64,000 nucleotides of DNA. It comes from Echinococcus granulosus (Eukaryota; Platyhelminthes; Cestoda; Cyclophyllidea; Taeniidae). The stretch is from contig NW_020170563.1 in the NCBI RefSeq assembly GCF_000524195.1, positions 39,685 through 103,684 on the forward strand, given 5' to 3'. Under the pieces are notes generated by a model, which had not been told where the DNA came from, made no database searches, and saw only the letters and a list, made by a program, of their open reading frames with translations. The translations under genes were made by a program, and so were the position numbers. This document shows, in pieces, positions 62,101 to 64,000 of the stretch (position 1 is its first letter; each line of letters starts with the position of its first letter).

Positions 62101-64000
62101 TGTTTAAGTTCTTCTCATATCCAGTGAATCTAAGCAATATTTGTTTAAATAGTGCCACGTTTCCCCATCCAAGTCAAAGACCTCCTGGTCCTTCTGTACT
62201 CCGCAACAAACCTTCTGTATGGTCTTAGGGAATGCAATCCTGCTTTTATTGTCTATATGCTAAACCTAAATGTTGAAGAAGGAAGATGCATGCGTTGTTC
62301 GACTAAATTTGTGGAGACCCGCTATAGAAGGGGGATCACAACCATATGAACCTTCGACAAATAGTCCAGTTTTGAGCTCTGTAAAACTGATACCAGTTGA
62401 AGGAAACCAGGTTCTACTTAATTGTAATCGATCTTAACGAGAATCCATTGAATCATAATTCCGAAATTCACAGAACTAATCGTCAAGCTTGAAGGAGAGC
62501 GACCGTAGTGTGCTGAAGATAGCGTGCTTAATAATTTGGGCCACCTTTGTGACGTGGCGTTCTCCTCATGGGTGAGTTTAAACATTGCCTTCTCTCCATA
62601 CAGAATGATCTAAAGTATTCAGTGATGAGTCAGTGCGATGCGGTCGATCGTCACATTTAACCAGGGGTATAATACCACTTTAAAAAGTTTATAAAATAAT
62701 TTTATCGCCTAATTATTCCGTGTCATTTGTCTCAGATTTTAATGCGGAGCTTAAAAGTGTACCATCCGTCAAACAGATGACACGGTTGTCTTGATCCTCC
62801 TGATTCAGTCCCCGCAAATTCGGCTATTAACACCAGCTGTCTAGTGATCCTACATTCCTTATGTATATAAGCCGTGTTTGAAGTGTTTAGAATGTGGATA
62901 CGTTCTTGAAATGATTTGCAACGTTTCTTATATATCTCGTTGGGCTGCCACCAAAGTGAAACCAGAACTACCTTTCAGGGAGCAAATTCTTAAATTCAGT
63001 TGTGGAAACTAATTTGAGGAAGGCCGAGTTGGTATGGTCCTTATGGTGTATGATAACACAATCAAAGTGTCTCCAAGCAATTACAATACAAACGTTAACT
63101 GTGAAAGGTTTTAGGGACATTCAAGAAAAGGTAACTAATGGAAATTTCTGCAACTTTGAATAGGAATCCTCACTGTGGGTTTGAATGCATTTCCAACAAT
63201 CGTAAATTTTTTTAAAAAGCAATCTTAAAATGGCAATCCTAGATACGATCTTTATTGAATTTGCATAAAGTAAATGAATCACGCTAAAAGGAAGGTATTT
63301 GAATTAAATCAGGAGCTAAGTCTGGAGTGTACATTGTGGGTAATTCATAAATCTTCAAGCACTTCAATTTTAAAACCCGCTATATTTAGGCACTGTAATG
63401 ATATTTTCCGAACCTAGCAGAGAAACCAAGTGGAAATTTCATTGTGAAAAAGTTCCTATTAGTATTATAGAGGTTAGACAACTTCTAATTTGCATTCTCA
63501 AAAGAGTCATTGAGGCGATTAAGAAAAAGTAATATGTAATCCAATCACAATATTGTATCCACTCTTTACACAAATTACGAATTAAATTAGGCGCCATAAA
63601 ACTCAGCAGTATTTTGCAACGATGACAGAATTTCCAATTTTATGAAATGTTGTGCCTTCAAAAGCCAAGGGAAAAGGTAGACCATACGTGATCTTTTCTA
63701 TCCCACTAATATTTCCCAGTTGATCCTCTCTACTTACATATAGACAATGAAGGCTTTAAGAAACACGTGCGTTGCTATCCCCGTTTCATTCCACTTTTGC
63801 TCCACCGGTAATTATGCAGCGCCAACAAACTACACCAATCAATTAAAATCGGCAGAAATGAGAGGGGAATACGAAGAGTGGCAATGAGAAGGAAACAGTA
63901 TCGCCTTCTCCCTCTTCCTCACTCCCTTCTTGAAGTGCACACCTCACGGGTACGCTTTGCGGCATGCGGTAGGATGTGGAGTCTCGTGTCATCCCGTAGG
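59198..64000. other. Upstream region, no supported gene
   Basis: AT-rich. I see only weak signals: a FLYWCH-like remnant on the minus strand (61230-61345), a plus-strand TM-like frame ending in GGTGAGTT at about 62572, and a G+C-rich, polypyrimidine-flanked patch at 63890-64000 with a minus-strand ACCC|GTGAGG donor. None can be joined into a gene. Confidence 0.5.
61230..61345 (-). pseudogene. FLYWCH-type zinc finger remnant (possible MULE-like element)
   Basis: The minus frame reads VFVLDGNAFRHHWKCSIAD, then KSKCYTANGK and a stop. F-x3-W-x-C-x8-C matches the front of a FLYWCH finger. The expected H-x-H is not in this frame; an HH pair lies just past the stop in a shifted frame. Short, so it could be chance. 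Confidence 0.25.

Noticed and set aside
62490..62575. Plus-strand frame with a TM-like stretch ending at GGTGAGTT
   Set aside because: No acceptor of quality upstream and no partner exon downstream; kept only as a note.

Overview
This is a eukaryotic, AT-rich nuclear window, and nothing in it looks bacterial. Every convincing gene is split by GT-AG introns (a few GC-AG) from 39 nt to about 12 kb. The two identifiable products are an animal tensin (SH2 then PTB domain at the C-terminus) and a major-facilitator carboxylate transporter, so the source is an invertebrate metazoan. Minute introns beside multi-kilobase ones and sparse repeats fit a tapeworm-like flatworm, but that placement is inference. 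Three 100-base N runs mark scaffold gaps.

Layout. (1) 1-5136, minus: exons of an unidentified Ser/Arg/Pro-rich protein that runs off the left edge; a possible first exon lies at 7458-7658. A small plus-strand exon pair of unknown function (about 1505-2615) sits inside one of its introns. (2) 7917-14478, plus: a complete 11-exon, 463-codon 12-TM MFS transporter with a TATA box just upstream. All exon phases agree, provided intron 2 is a GC-AG intron. (3) 14479-16530: convergent 3' region with an assembly gap, a repeat and the polypyrimidine 3' UTR of the next gene. (4) 16531-59197, minus: one 43-kb tensin gene, reconstructed as 20 coding exons giving about 1106 codons (about 1175 with an alternative donor). 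The model has an SH2 and a PTB domain, a long disordered linker with a coiled coil and an LD-like motif, and no PTEN-like phosphatase/C2 module in the part seen. A second, phase-compatible first exon lies at 46383-46695. (5) 59198-64000: upstream DNA without a gene I can support.

The two main genes converge on 14.5-16.5 kb and have unrelated jobs: carboxylate transport across a membrane, and linking integrin adhesions or phosphotyrosine signals to actin. All exon boundaries come from reading splice signals and checking codon phase by eye. There is no transcript evidence. The weakest point is the tensin exon 9 to exon 10 junction.
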